Shown here in pieces: positions 7,975 through 16,834 of a stretch of 32,202 nt of DNA. The DNA comes from an uncultured Clostridia bacterium (GTDB taxonomy: Bacteria > Bacillota > Clostridia > Oscillospirales > Ruminococcaceae). A program made the translations under genes and the position numbers. Numbering within the stretch: position 1 is the first letter of the stretch; each line of letters begins with the position of its first letter. The stretch spans positions 1-32,202 of the forward strand of contig CANQYC010000008.1 in the NCBI GenBank assembly GCA_947627945.1. Reading direction: 5' to 3'. The notes under the pieces were generated by a model. The model searched no databases. It saw nothing but the letters and a program-made list of their open reading frames with translations, and was not told the origin of the DNA.

Positions 7975-9198
7975 TTAATGCTTTTCTGCTTTATCAGTAT
8001 CCAATTCAGGTTCAACAATGATAGGATGATTGGCATCATAGCGGAGTGCGATTTTTCTTCCTTTGTGACTTCTGGAATTGCTGTACTGCACAAAATAAAG
8101 ATTGTACAGCTTTCCGGCATTGACATTCAGTTTCAATGACAGCGTATTCGGCTTGATGTCAAGCTCCAGTTTTTCGATAAGTTCGGTAGCCGTTCCCTCC
8201 CAAGCCGGATTGTCAGCATTGATGAAATTTCCGATTGCTTCAAGCACAGGTTCAGGCGGTTCAGCGTAATTTGGCGACTGTTCTCCCTTGAAATCCCAGC
8301 AGAGAGTTTCCTTGTTTCGGAAAATCGTGAATTTCCTGTCCGCCTGATCTCTGCCTGAAACTTCAATTGTTGCATCGCCGTCAGTGCGTTTTGATTTGTA
8401 CATAATGAAAGCTCCGTCAGCCGCACCGAGCAGACCGTTTGTCCCCGAAATCTTGTCGAAATTGTCATCAGACTTCTGCTTGCGGGTATGGTGTACCAGT
8501 ATCAGACAGATACCTGTTTTATCTGCAAATGCTTTCAGTCCGGCGATAATGTCATAATCTCTTGCATAACTATAAGTATCGCCCTCAGTTTCACGCACTT
8601 TCTGCAAGGTATCAATAATCACCAAACTGGTATCAGGATGATTTTCGAGGAATGCACCAAGCTGTTCAATTAAGCCGTCGTTCAGAGATTTTGAAGCAAC
8701 TGAAAAGAAAAGATTTGATGCTGTTTCCGTGCCAAACATTCTGTAAAGACGCTCCTGCAATCGGCGGTAATCGTCCTCTAAAGCGAGGTACAGCACCGTA
8801 CCCTTGCGGACGGAATAGTTCCACATCGGCGTTCCGGAACTGACATGATAGGCAATCTGGGCCATCATGAAACTTTTTCCGACTTTCGGTGAACCAACGA
8901 ACAGATATGTTCCCGGATAGAGAAAATGCTCAATAATTGGCGGTTTACCGGAATAAACCATTTCATACAGTTCCAGCATCGAAACCGTCTGCATAAATCC
9001 GGGAGAGTTTTCATACTCCGTCTTTGCTTGTGCCTGCATTTCCTGCTCGTACTCCTGTTGTGCAAGGAAAATTTCTTCTTTTGAGGAGTTGAAATTCTCC
9101 CCGTAATCTGGTATAATAGTAGGTGTTAAATCAGGTGACTGCCCGACCTCTGCGCCAACAGAGGTCATAGGGGCGGTCACTTTTCTTTCTTCGGTCAT
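7975..9198 (-). CDS. RepA-like AAA ATPase/helicase (AAA_25 type) of the mobile element
   Basis: 407 aa; Walker A FVGSPKVGKSFM, Walker B SLVIIDTLQKV, ILVHHTRKQKSDDNFDKISGTNGLLGAADG, C-terminal HTH-like region. Confidence 0.85.
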   Translation of the reverse strand: MTEERKVTAPMTSVGAEVGQSPDLTPTIIPDYGENFNSSKEEIFLAQQEYEQEMQAQAKTEYENSPGFMQTVSMLELYEMVYSGKPPIIEHFLYPGTYLFVGSPKVGKSFMMAQIAYHVSSGTPMWNYSVRKGTVLYLALEDDYRRLQERLYRMFGTETASNLFFSVASKSLNDGLIEQLGAFLENHPDTSLVIIDTLQKVRETEGDTYSYARDYDIIAGLKAFADKTGICLILVHHTRKQKSDDNFDKISGTNGLLGAADGAFIMYKSKRTDGDATIEVSGRDQADRKFTIFRNKETLCWDFKGEQSPNYAEPPEPVLEAIGNFINADNPAWEGTATELIEKLELDIKPNTLSLKLNVNAGKLYNLYFVQYSNSRSHKGRKIALRYDANHPIIVEPELDTDKAEKH

Positions 9199-9521
9199 TC
9201 TTTATCTCCTTTCAAGCCATTCAGCGTTGCTGTGATAAGCTGAATTGTAGACAACAGTTCGTCATTCACAACAGAGCTGTTTTCAATTCGTTTCAATTCA
9301 CCGAGGACTTCCGCAAGTTGATTTTTCAGAGCCTTGTAAACTTTCGGATTCCCCTGCACCACCACATCACGGCACAACAAGCGTTTTACGATGTAGTCCT
9401 GCTTGGTCAGTCCCGAAAGAGCCACTGCTGAATTGATCAGCTTTTCTTCTTCAGGCGAAACACGGAAACCGACTGTCCTCGCCCTGAATCTGCCCTTGCT
9501 GTCAAGATTCTTCGCTGACAT
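9195..9521 (-). CDS. MobC-like mobilization/relaxosome accessory protein
   Basis: MSAKNLDSKGRFRARTVGFRVSPEEEKLINSAVALSGLTKQDYIVKRLLCRDVVV: ribbon-helix-helix MobC-like N-terminus. Start at ATG 9521 chosen by AAGGAGG spacing; overlaps the integrase 3' end and the repA start. Confidence 0.65.
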   Translation of the reverse strand: MSAKNLDSKGRFRARTVGFRVSPEEEKLINSAVALSGLTKQDYIVKRLLCRDVVVQGNPKVYKALKNQLAEVLGELKRIENSSVVNDELLSTIQLITATLNGLKGDKE

Positions 9522-10596
9522 CTGCATCACCTCCTTTCCGTAAGTTGTCCAGGTTGTTTGCCATTTCTTTCTGTTTCGATGGGAAAAGGTGAGCATAGCG
9601 ATAAGTAATATCAATACTCTCATGACCTACCCTGTCCGCTATCGCAACGGCAGAGAACCCCATTTCGATGAGAAGAGAGATATGCGAGTGTCTAAGGTCA
9701 TGAATGCGGATACGCTTCACACCTGATTTTTTCGCTCCTCTGTCCATTTCGTGATGCAGATAGCTTTTTGTTATCATGAACATTCGGTCATGTTCTCCGA
9801 TGCCGTAGAGCTGATTGATGAAATCCTGCATCTCCTGAGAAAGAAAGTCCGGCATCTTCACTACACGATTGCTCTTTGCGGTTTTCGGATCAGTGATAAT
9901 ATCCTGTCCCTTAATACGCTGATAAGACTTTGTAATAGATACTGTCTGTTTTTCAAAGTCGAAATCCGCAGGAGTGAGGGCAAGCAATTCTCCCAGACGA
10001 ATACCGCACCAGTACAGCATTTCAAAGGCATAGAATGAAACAGGCTTGTCCATCATCGCCTCTGCAAATTGCTTGTATTCTTCCTGCGTCCAAAACAGCA
10101 TTTCACGAGTTTTCGCTTTGCCCATATTCCCTGCTTTTGCGGCAGGATTGCTTTTAAGCCCGTAGAACTTAACCGCATAGTTGAACACAGCACTAAGCTG
10201 ATTGTGGAGCGTTTTCAAGTATACAGGCGAATAGGGTTTTCCTGTCTTGGTTGAACCTTCGAGCATTTCATTCTGCCACGCTATCACGTCTTTTGGCTGA
10301 ATATCGCACATCTTTCTTTTCCCGAAGAATGGAATCAGCTTTGTGCGGAGGATATGCTCTTTGGTGTGCCATGTGTTATCTTTCAGACGTTTCTTCATAT
10401 CCTCAAAGTAAATGTCCGAAAAACTCTCAAAGGTCATATCAAGGCTTGATTCTACCTTATTCATCTGCTCACGCTCCCACGCCTGAGCTTCTCTCTTTGT
10501 GGGAAATCCACGTTTCTGTGTCTGCTTGCGTTCTCCACGGCTGTCGGTGTAACGATAAATCACACGCCACTTGTTACCGTCTTTATAGACTGACAT
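9502..10596 (-). CDS. Tyrosine recombinase/phage-type integrase
   Basis: SVYKDGNKWRVIYRYTDSRGERKQTQKRGFPTKREAQAWE (AP2-like arm-binding domain), CGIRLGELLAL, IRIHDLRHSHISLLIEMGFSAVAIADRVGHESIDITYRYAHL (catalytic R..HxxR..H..Y). Confidence 0.95.
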   Translation of the reverse strand: MSVYKDGNKWRVIYRYTDSRGERKQTQKRGFPTKREAQAWEREQMNKVESSLDMTFESFSDIYFEDMKKRLKDNTWHTKEHILRTKLIPFFGKRKMCDIQPKDVIAWQNEMLEGSTKTGKPYSPVYLKTLHNQLSAVFNYAVKFYGLKSNPAAKAGNMGKAKTREMLFWTQEEYKQFAEAMMDKPVSFYAFEMLYWCGIRLGELLALTPADFDFEKQTVSITKSYQRIKGQDIITDPKTAKSNRVVKMPDFLSQEMQDFINQLYGIGEHDRMFMITKSYLHHEMDRGAKKSGVKRIRIHDLRHSHISLLIEMGFSAVAIADRVGHESIDITYRYAHLFPSKQKEMANNLDNLRKGGDADVSEES

Positions 10597-10597
10597 T

Positions 10598-10804
10598 TTA
10601 TTCCTTCCTTTCTTGATTTCCCGATTTACTGCCATAGCAGGTTCTTTCGAGAAAGTACTGCTTGTTGATTCTGCCTGAAATTGTGATGTATCCCATATCT
10701 TCCAGTTCCTTATTCAGTCTTTGCACGACCTTATAGGCATACGATTTGGAAACATCAAGTTCTCTGGCAACATCTTCTACTCTCATAAAATTTTTATCTG
10801 TCAT
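10598..10804 (-). CDS. Excisionase-like/HTH DNA-binding protein
   Basis: MTDKNFMRVEDVARELDVSKSYAYKVVQRLNKELEDMGYITISGRINKQYFLERTCYG, immediately upstream of the integrase. Confidence 0.75.
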   Translation of the reverse strand: MTDKNFMRVEDVARELDVSKSYAYKVVQRLNKELEDMGYITISGRINKQYFLERTCYGSKSGNQERKE

Positions 10805-10827
10805 TATGAGTATCTCCTTTCTTAAGC

Positions 10828-10845
10828 TTAACTCGAACAAGTTAA
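10828..10845. promoter_or_regulatory. Palindromic operator candidate TTAACT-CGAACA-AGTTAA
   Basis: Perfect 6-bp half-sites between the minus-strand promoter and excisionase gene; a related TAACTTG lies inside the promoter spacer. Confidence 0.5.
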
Positions 10846-10856
10846 TTTATATTTAT

Positions 10857-10885
10857 ATTATACTAAACAAATCAAGTTATGTCAA
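10857..10885 (-). promoter_or_regulatory. Sigma70/A promoter for xis-int-mobC-repA
   Basis: Minus strand TTGACA-17 nt-TATAAT (both hexamers consensus). Confidence 0.85.
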
Positions 10886-10920
10886 GAGAAAATTTAATAA
10901 ACTTTTTTATTTCTACTATC

Positions 10921-10950
10921 TTGACAAATACTAAGCGGATATGCTATAAT
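10921..10950 (+). promoter_or_regulatory. Sigma70/A promoter for the XRE regulator
   Basis: TTGACA (10921-10926), 18-nt spacer, TATAAT (10945-10950); divergent from the xis/int promoter. Confidence 0.85.
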
Positions 10951-11008
10951 ATATTTGTGGAAAATGGCAGCGCAATCATTCTGCTGTCTGAAAATGGAGG
11001 ATAGAATT

Positions 11009-11491
11009 ATGGCAATTGGTGAAAGAATCAGGTTTATCCGAAACCTGAGAGGTATGACACAGAAATTTTTAGGCTTGCAGGTCGGGTTTTCGGAACGGAC
11101 GGCTGATATTCGTATGGCACAGTATGAATCCGGTTCAAGAGTACCCAAAGCGGAGCTCGTGGCACTGCTTGCCAATGCACTCGATGTGTCGACTGAGGCT
11201 CTGAATGTGCCAAATATTGACAGCTATACAGGACTGATGCACACATTATTTGCGTTAGAGGACTTGTATGGATTCAAAATTGACCGTCTGGACGGCGAGA
11301 TCTGCATTCGCATTAACAGACAAAACGGCTCAAATTTTGCAAAGATGACAGGTCTGCTTGAACCGTGGGAAGAAATGGCACAGAAATATCGCAACGGGGA
11401 AATCAGCCGTGAGGAGTACGACCGTTGGAGGTACAACTACCCAAAGTCAGAGGTGGAACGGAATGAAGATGCTCGCAAAGAAAATCACTAA
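11009..11491 (+). CDS. XRE-family transcriptional regulator (Cro/CI-like HTH)
   Basis: MAIGERIRFIRNLRGMTQKFLGLQVGF...AQYESGSRVPKAELVALLANALDVSTEAL; SD GGAGG upstream of ATG 11009. Confidence 0.88.
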   Translation: MAIGERIRFIRNLRGMTQKFLGLQVGFSERTADIRMAQYESGSRVPKAELVALLANALDVSTEALNVPNIDSYTGLMHTLFALEDLYGFKIDRLDGEICIRINRQNGSNFAKMTGLLEPWEEMAQKYRNGEISREEYDRWRYNYPKSEVERNEDARKENH

Positions 11492-11540
11492 TCTGTGAAT
11501 AATACTAAAAATATGAATACTTATTTGGATAAAATGTCAA

Positions 11541-11569
11541 TTGACAAATTTTGAGGTTTTCTGTATAAT
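11541..11569 (+). promoter_or_regulatory. Consensus sigma70/A promoter of the small ORF
   Basis: TTGACA (11541-11546), 17 nt, TATAAT (11564-11569). Confidence 0.85.
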
Positions 11570-11612
11570 GTAACTGTAAGTGTGTGTCTTAGTCTGCAAA
11601 GGAGGAATACAT

Positions 11613-11816
11613 ATGAAGAAGAATGAAATTGTACCAATTGAGGATAGCAGCTCATTCCCGGATGTTTTGCCTAAAAGACGTCGTGGATTCTTTGAAGAAG
11701 GAACTGATAAATTAGGACGTCCTTTTGAAAAGAAACTTGATGAAGATGGGCTATATACTAAAAAAGAAATCCTTAAAGATGGAACAAGGAAGTTAACAAT
11801 AAAGAAGAAGCCATAA
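11613..11816 (+). CDS. Small charged protein of unknown function (67 aa)
   Basis: MKKNEIVPIEDSSSFPDVLPKRRRGFFEEGTDKLGRPFEKKLDEDGLYTKKEILKDGTRKLTIKKKP; SD AAAGGAGG, consensus promoter, downstream hairpin. Confidence 0.75.
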   Translation: MKKNEIVPIEDSSSFPDVLPKRRRGFFEEGTDKLGRPFEKKLDEDGLYTKKEILKDGTRKLTIKKKP

Positions 11817-11840
11817 TCCGAGACATAATATATACAAAAA

Positions 11841-11880
11841 GAGTTACCCGATTCAAATGCGAATCAGGTAGCTCTTATCT
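11841..11880 (+). terminator. Terminator-like hairpin
   Basis: GAGTTACCCGATTC-aaatgc-GAATCAGGTAGCTC followed by TTATCTTTT. Confidence 0.6.
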
Positions 11881-11903
11881 TTTCAGACAAATATTTTCAT
11901 ACT

Positions 11904-11940
11904 GTTGCCGATGATCGAGAACTGTTGCCAAATCGTTGCC
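11904..11940 (+). repeat. Direct GTTGCC repeats, putative integrase arm-binding sites
   Basis: GTTGCC at 11904, 11924 and 11935; the same heptad GTTGCCA occurs at 2840 and 2851, just inside the opposite att site. Confidence 0.5.
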
Positions 11941-11995
11941 ACTGTTATCATGATAACAGCAAAATCAACGTATTTATGCCGTTTCAGCAAGCATT

Positions 11996-12011
11996 TTTAT
12001 CATTCCCACTC
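11996..12011. repeat. Putative attachment-site core at guaA 3' end
   Basis: TTTATCATTCCCACTC; encodes the guaA E-W-E-stop on the minus strand and matches 2723-2738 (15/16). Confidence 0.75.
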
Positions 12012-13538
12012 AATCGTCGCCGGAGGTTTCGTCGTAACATCATACACCACCCGGTTGACCGACTTTACCTCTCCCACGATCCGGGATGCGGTCACGGCGA
12101 GTACCTCATAGGGGATCTGTGCAAAATCCGCTGTCATAAAATCACTGGTGGTCACCGCCCGCAGGGCAACGGTGTAATCATATGTCCGGAAGTCGCCCAT
12201 GACGCCGACCGAGCGCATATTCGTAAGCACCGCAAAATACTGGTTGATGTCCTTGTCCAGTCCAGCCTTTGCGATCTCCTCACGGAAAATATAGTCCGCA
12301 TCCTGCAGGATCTCCAGCTTCTCCTCCGTGATCTCCCCGATAATCCGGATCGCAAGCCCCGGTCCCGGGAACGGCTGCCGCCATACCAGTGCCGGATGCA
12401 GCCCCAGCTCTGTTCCGAGCTTGCGCACTTCATCCTTGAACAGCATCCGCAGCGGCTCGATGATCTCCTTGAAATTCACATGATCCGGCAGACCGCCGAC
12501 ATTGTGATGGCTCTTGATAACTGCCGCATCTCCCAGTCCGCTCTCGACCACATCCGGGTAGATCGTGCCCTGTACCAGAAAATCTACCTGTCCCAGTTTT
12601 TTTGCCTCCTGCTCAAATACCCGGATGAACTCCTCGCCGATCGTCTTGCGCTTTGTCTCCGGATCAGAAACGCCCTGCAGCTTTGCCATGAACTGTTCTT
12701 TTGCATTCACACGGATAAAGCGCATACCGCTGTCCCGGAACGCCGCTTCGACCTCGTCGCCCTCATTCTTGCGCAGAAAACCATGATCCACAAAAATACA
12801 TGTGAGCTGCTCCCCGACTGCCTTTGCCAGCAGTGCCGCAGCGACAGAGCTGTCCACGCCGCCTGACAGCGCAAGCAGCACCTTGCCGTCCCCGACCTTT
12901 TCCCGGATCTCTGCAATGGCGGTCTGTGCATAGCCTGCCATCGTCCAGTCACCGACACAGCCGCAGACATTTTTCAGGAAGCTGTCGATCATCCCCAGCC
13001 CCGCAAAGGTATGGTTCACCTCCGGATGGAACTGCACCCCGTAGAACTTCCGTGCAGGATCTTCAAAAGCCGCCGCCGGGCAGTCCGCCGTATGCGCCGT
13101 GACCGTAAATCCTTCCGGCAGCTCCGAGACATAGTCCGTATGGCTCATCCAGCTCGTTGCCGTCTCCGGCAGGTGGATGCCGCCGAACAGCACACTGGAA
13201 CGGTCATAGTGCGTCTCCGTCTTGCCATATTCTGAATTGACGCAGGAAGCCACCTTGCCGCCGAGGGTATATGCCATCAGCTGGCAGCCATAGCAGATGC
13301 CCAGGATCGGGATGCCCATGTCAAAGATCTCCCTGCCGATATGCGGAGAGCGTTCGTCATAGACGCTGTTGGGACCTCCTGTGAAGATGATGCCGGCAGG
13401 GGAGAGCGTGCGCAGCTCTTCGAGAGGGGTCTGATAACTTTTGATCTCGCAGTAAACGCCGCATTCCCGCACACGCCGTGCGATGAGCTGGTTGTACTGT
13501 CCGCCGAAATCAAGTACGATAACAAGCTGATGATCCAT
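12000..13538 (-). CDS. guaA: GMP synthase (glutamine-hydrolysing)
   Basis: [25 protein letters not shown]..., [32 protein letters not shown], ...[20 protein letters not shown] before ATG 13538. Confidence 0.97.
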   Translation of the reverse strand: MDHQLVIVLDFGGQYNQLIARRVRECGVYCEIKSYQTPLEELRTLSPAGIIFTGGPNSVYDERSPHIGREIFDMGIPILGICYGCQLMAYTLGGKVASCVNSEYGKTETHYDRSSVLFGGIHLPETATSWMSHTDYVSELPEGFTVTAHTADCPAAAFEDPARKFYGVQFHPEVNHTFAGLGMIDSFLKNVCGCVGDWTMAGYAQTAIAEIREKVGDGKVLLALSGGVDSSVAAALLAKAVGEQLTCIFVDHGFLRKNEGDEVEAAFRDSGMRFIRVNAKEQFMAKLQGVSDPETKRKTIGEEFIRVFEQEAKKLGQVDFLVQGTIYPDVVESGLGDAAVIKSHHNVGGLPDHVNFKEIIEPLRMLFKDEVRKLGTELGLHPALVWRQPFPGPGLAIRIIGEITEEKLEILQDADYIFREEIAKAGLDKDINQYFAVLTNMRSVGVMGDFRTYDYTVALRAVTTSDFMTADFAQIPYEVLAVTASRIVGEVKSVNRVVYDVTTKPPATIEWE

Positions 13539-13557
13539 AATGTTACTCCTTTTGGAA

Positions 13558-14640
13558 TCAATGTTCCAGTAATAATCTTTCATCACAATATTCACATGTC
13601 AGGGTCGTTCCCGTGCCGGTGAAGCTTTTGGGCAGATACGGCTCCGCATGCGTGATGCACTTCGGATTGCGACACACCACCCCCGGGTGGACACTGCCGG
13701 AGAGCAGCCGTGTTTTCTTTGTACTTTGCAGCATCGTGAGGATGAGTGCCATCCGCACATACATCCCGTACTTTGCCTGTTTGAAGTACAAAGCCCTCGG
13801 ATCGTCATCGACTGCGACGGCGATCTCATCCACACGGGGCAGCGGATGCAGGACGATCATGTCCTGCCGGGCAGCCTTCATCTTTTTCGGTGTGAGGATG
13901 TAGGTATCCTTCTGTGCCAGATACTCCTCCTCCGAGGCGAACCGCTCCCGCTGGATGCGTGTCATATAGAGCATGTCCAGCTCCGGGATGGCTTCCTCAA
14001 GGCTCCTGACCTCCGTGAAGCTGCATCCATGCGCCCGGATGATGTCCTTGATGTAGGACGGCATGGCAAGCTCCTTCGTGGAGATCATGATAAAATGGTT
14101 GTCCGGGTAGCAGCTCATCGCCTTGCAGAGGGAATGTACCGTCCGTCCGTTGAGCAGATCGCCGCAAAGTCCGATCGTCAACCCCGAAAGTGTGCCCTTT
14201 TCGCATTTCAGGGTCAGCATGTCCGTCAGCGTCTGTGTCGGATGCAGATGCCCGCCGTCTCCCGCATTGATGACCGGGCAGTCAGCCGTCAGTGCCGCCG
14301 CCTTGGCAGCACCGACAGTCGGATGCCGGATGACCAGCACATCCGAATAGCCGCTGACGATCTTAGTCGTATCTTTCAGATTTTCGCCCTTTGCGACCGA
14401 AGAAGTCTGCGGGTTGTCAAACCCGATGATCGTCCCCCCCAGCCGGAGCATTGCCGTCTGGAATGACATCTGCGTGCGGGTAGACGGTTCATAGAAAAGC
14501 GTCCCCATGATCTTCCCCTTGCAGCTATTGGCGTAGAGTACAGGATTTTGCAGGATCTCCTGTCCCAGATCCAGCAGCCCGTTCCACCAGCTCACCGGGT
14601 GGTCATTCAGATCAATCAGATGCGGATAGTCCGAAACCAT
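13558..14640 (-). CDS. pyrB: Aspartate carbamoyltransferase with C-terminal PyrI-like zinc-binding tail
   Basis: [48 protein letters not shown]-terminal [18 protein letters not shown]...[10 protein letters not shown] resembles the PyrI zinc domain. Confidence 0.93.
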   Translation of the reverse strand: MVSDYPHLIDLNDHPVSWWNGLLDLGQEILQNPVLYANSCKGKIMGTLFYEPSTRTQMSFQTAMLRLGGTIIGFDNPQTSSVAKGENLKDTTKIVSGYSDVLVIRHPTVGAAKAAALTADCPVINAGDGGHLHPTQTLTDMLTLKCEKGTLSGLTIGLCGDLLNGRTVHSLCKAMSCYPDNHFIMISTKELAMPSYIKDIIRAHGCSFTEVRSLEEAIPELDMLYMTRIQRERFASEEEYLAQKDTYILTPKKMKAARQDMIVLHPLPRVDEIAVAVDDDPRALYFKQAKYGMYVRMALILTMLQSTKKTRLLSGSVHPGVVCRNPKCITHAEPYLPKSFTGTGTTLTCEYCDERLLLEH

Positions 14641-14676
14641 ATGCGCCCTCCTTTATTTTTGTTTGTGTCCTGTCTT

Positions 14677-16545
14677 TCAGTCCTGCACCTCAAAATACAC
14701 ATGGTACCACGTCAGGAACATGAACACCGTCCAGATCTTCCGGCTGTTGTCCGCCTTGCCGCTCCGGTGATCGTCGAGCAGTTTTACAAGCTGCTCCGTG
14801 TGGAAGAATTGTTTTGCTGATTCTCCCTCAAAGCTCGTTCTGACGATGTTGTAATATTTGTCCTCCTTGAGCCATACCCGTATCGGCACCGGGAAGCCGA
14901 GTTTCTTCTTGGCAGCGGTCTTTGCCGTGCCCTGCGGCGTATCCTGCTTTGCAGCGAGCCGCATGGCGTACTTGGTGATATAGGGCGTGTGTTCGTCCGT
15001 GACTTCCTTGCGTGTCACCCGGTAGCGTGTCGGGATCTTCTCCGCCAGCCCCATGACTTTTTTATCGAGGAACGGCACCCGCAGTTCCAGAGAATGCGCC
15101 ATGCTCATCTTGTCTGCCTTGAGCAGAATGTCGCCTGCCATCCACATATGCAGATCCAGGTACTGCATTTTGGTGACCTCATCCGCATCCTTGACACGCT
15201 TATAATACTTTGCTGTCAGTGCCTGCGGATCCGGTGCATCCGTCTGGATCTTCAGCAGTGCCTTGCGCTCTGCGGGCGTGAACATGTAGGCGTTCCCGAT
15301 AAAACGCTCCTCCAGATCCTTGCCCTTGCGGACAAAGAAATTCACCCCTCGTTTCGCCGGCAGATGCGATGCCGCATTGCCGATGGCACGCCGCAAACCC
15401 ATTGGCAGCTTGTCGTAGGCAGTCGCATTCGGTTCACTGTAGACATTATAGCCCCCGAAGATCTCATCTGCGCCCTCACCGGACAGCACGACCTTGAGCT
15501 GCTCCGCCGCAAGCCCGCACACGAAGTAGAGGGCGATGGCTGCCGGATCGGCAAGCGGCTCATCCATATGATACTGGATATGTTCCAATTCTCCCCAGTA
15601 CTCCTCCGGTGCAATGACCTTCGCATAATTCTTCTTGCCGATGGCTTTGGAGAAATCCTTTGCCCATCCGATCTCGTTGTAGCGTTCATCCTTGCCGAAC
15701 CCGACCGTAAATGTCTTATCCACGTCTGCGATCGCCGCCACATAGCTCGAATCCACGCCGGAGGACAGGAACGAGCCGACCTCCACATCCGCAATTTTAT
15801 GCGCCTTTACCGAATCATGGAACACTTCCGAGATCTGCTTCACCCAGTCCTCAAGAGACGGTGTTTCATCCGCCTTGAAATGCACATCCCAGTACCGCCG
15901 GATATGGAGTTTCCCGTCCTGATAGGTGAAATAATGCGCCGGCGGGAGCTTGTAGACATGTTTGAAAAACGTCTCATCCATTGCCGAATACTGGAAGGTC
16001 AGGTACTCCTCCAGTGCCGCCGTATTCAGTTCCTTCACGAACGCCGGATGTTTCAGGAACGCCTTGATCTCCGAACCAAACAGGAGCGTCCCGTTCATCG
16101 TTGCATAGTAGAGCGGCTTGATGCCGAAGAAATCCCTCGCACCGAACAGGGTCTTGGTCTCCTTGTCCCAGATGACGAAGGCAAACATCCCCCGCAGCTT
16201 TTCAAGCAGAGCCGTGCCATACTCCCGGTAGCCGTAGATCAGCACTTCCGAATCCGTATTGGTCGCAAAGTGATACCCTTTCCCGATCAGTTCGGCACGG
16301 ATCTCCTGATAGTTATAGATCTCTCCGTTGAAACACAGCACCAGTTTCCCGTCCTCACTGTAGAGCGGCTGGTTGCCCTGTGCGGAAATGTCGATGATGG
16401 AAAGCCGCCGGTGTCCGAGCGCAATGTCCGCATCCACATACTTTCCGCCCGCATCCGGTCCCCGGTGACGGATCGCCTCCATCATGTCCTCGATGACCTG
16501 TCCGGCATTATTGATATGATTCGTAAAGCCCACAAAACCACACAT
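14677..16545 (-). CDS. asnB: Asparagine synthase (glutamine-hydrolysing)
   Basis: MCGFVGFTNHINNAG (Cys2 amidotransferase), RHRGPDAGG, SSGVDSSYVAA, VVLSGEGADEIFGGY. Confidence 0.95.
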   Translation of the reverse strand: MCGFVGFTNHINNAGQVIEDMMEAIRHRGPDAGGKYVDADIALGHRRLSIIDISAQGNQPLYSEDGKLVLCFNGEIYNYQEIRAELIGKGYHFATNTDSEVLIYGYREYGTALLEKLRGMFAFVIWDKETKTLFGARDFFGIKPLYYATMNGTLLFGSEIKAFLKHPAFVKELNTAALEEYLTFQYSAMDETFFKHVYKLPPAHYFTYQDGKLHIRRYWDVHFKADETPSLEDWVKQISEVFHDSVKAHKIADVEVGSFLSSGVDSSYVAAIADVDKTFTVGFGKDERYNEIGWAKDFSKAIGKKNYAKVIAPEEYWGELEHIQYHMDEPLADPAAIALYFVCGLAAEQLKVVLSGEGADEIFGGYNVYSEPNATAYDKLPMGLRRAIGNAASHLPAKRGVNFFVRKGKDLEERFIGNAYMFTPAERKALLKIQTDAPDPQALTAKYYKRVKDADEVTKMQYLDLHMWMAGDILLKADKMSMAHSLELRVPFLDKKVMGLAEKIPTRYRVTRKEVTDEHTPYITKYAMRLAAKQDTPQGTAKTAAKKKLGFPVPIRVWLKEDKYYNIVRTSFEGESAKQFFHTEQLVKLLDDHRSGKADNSRKIWTVFMFLTWYHVYFEVQD

Positions 16546-16671
16546 GAGAGCGCAGCCTCCTTGATAAGTAATGAAATGGGAAAGCATCGCCGTGCAGAGA
16601 CACTGCCATATCCAGACAATTCTGCACAAGACCCCACCCGCAGACCTGCGGGATCGCACCCATACATTTCT

Positions 16672-16700
16672 ATTATACTATAGTTTTCAGGAATTTGCAA
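16672..16700 (-). promoter_or_regulatory. Sigma70/A promoter for the asnB-pyrB-guaA operon
   Basis: Minus strand TTGCAA-17 nt-TATAAT. Confidence 0.7.
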
Positions 16701-16739
16701 CAAATTTTCAGGATTTTTTGAAAAATACAGAAAAACCAC

Positions 16740-16768
16740 TTGCAATGCGCCCTGTTTTCGGGTATAAT
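16740..16768 (+). promoter_or_regulatory. Sigma70/A promoter upstream of 16835 and probably the cob operon
   Basis: TTGCAA (16740-16745), 17 nt, TATAAT (16763-16768). Confidence 0.7.
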
Positions 16769-16834
16769 AATAAAGGCAACACCGCAAAAGAGCTGTCCCC
16801 TCTGACAGCAGATCTCAAAAGGAGGCTTTCCCCA

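Noticed and set aside
11925-12866. 313-aa plus-strand ORF antisense to guaA crossing the att site
   Set aside because: Spans the element-chromosome junction and mirrors guaA codons; no plausible family.
14989-16683. 564-aa plus-strand ORF antisense to asnB
   Set aside because: Shadow ORF in GC-rich DNA; no recognisable domain, whereas asnB on the other strand is unmistakable.
16683-16834. Possible cobalamin riboswitch upstream of the cob operon
   Set aside because: Region too short and no B12-box-like sequence noticed; absence reported as a finding instead.
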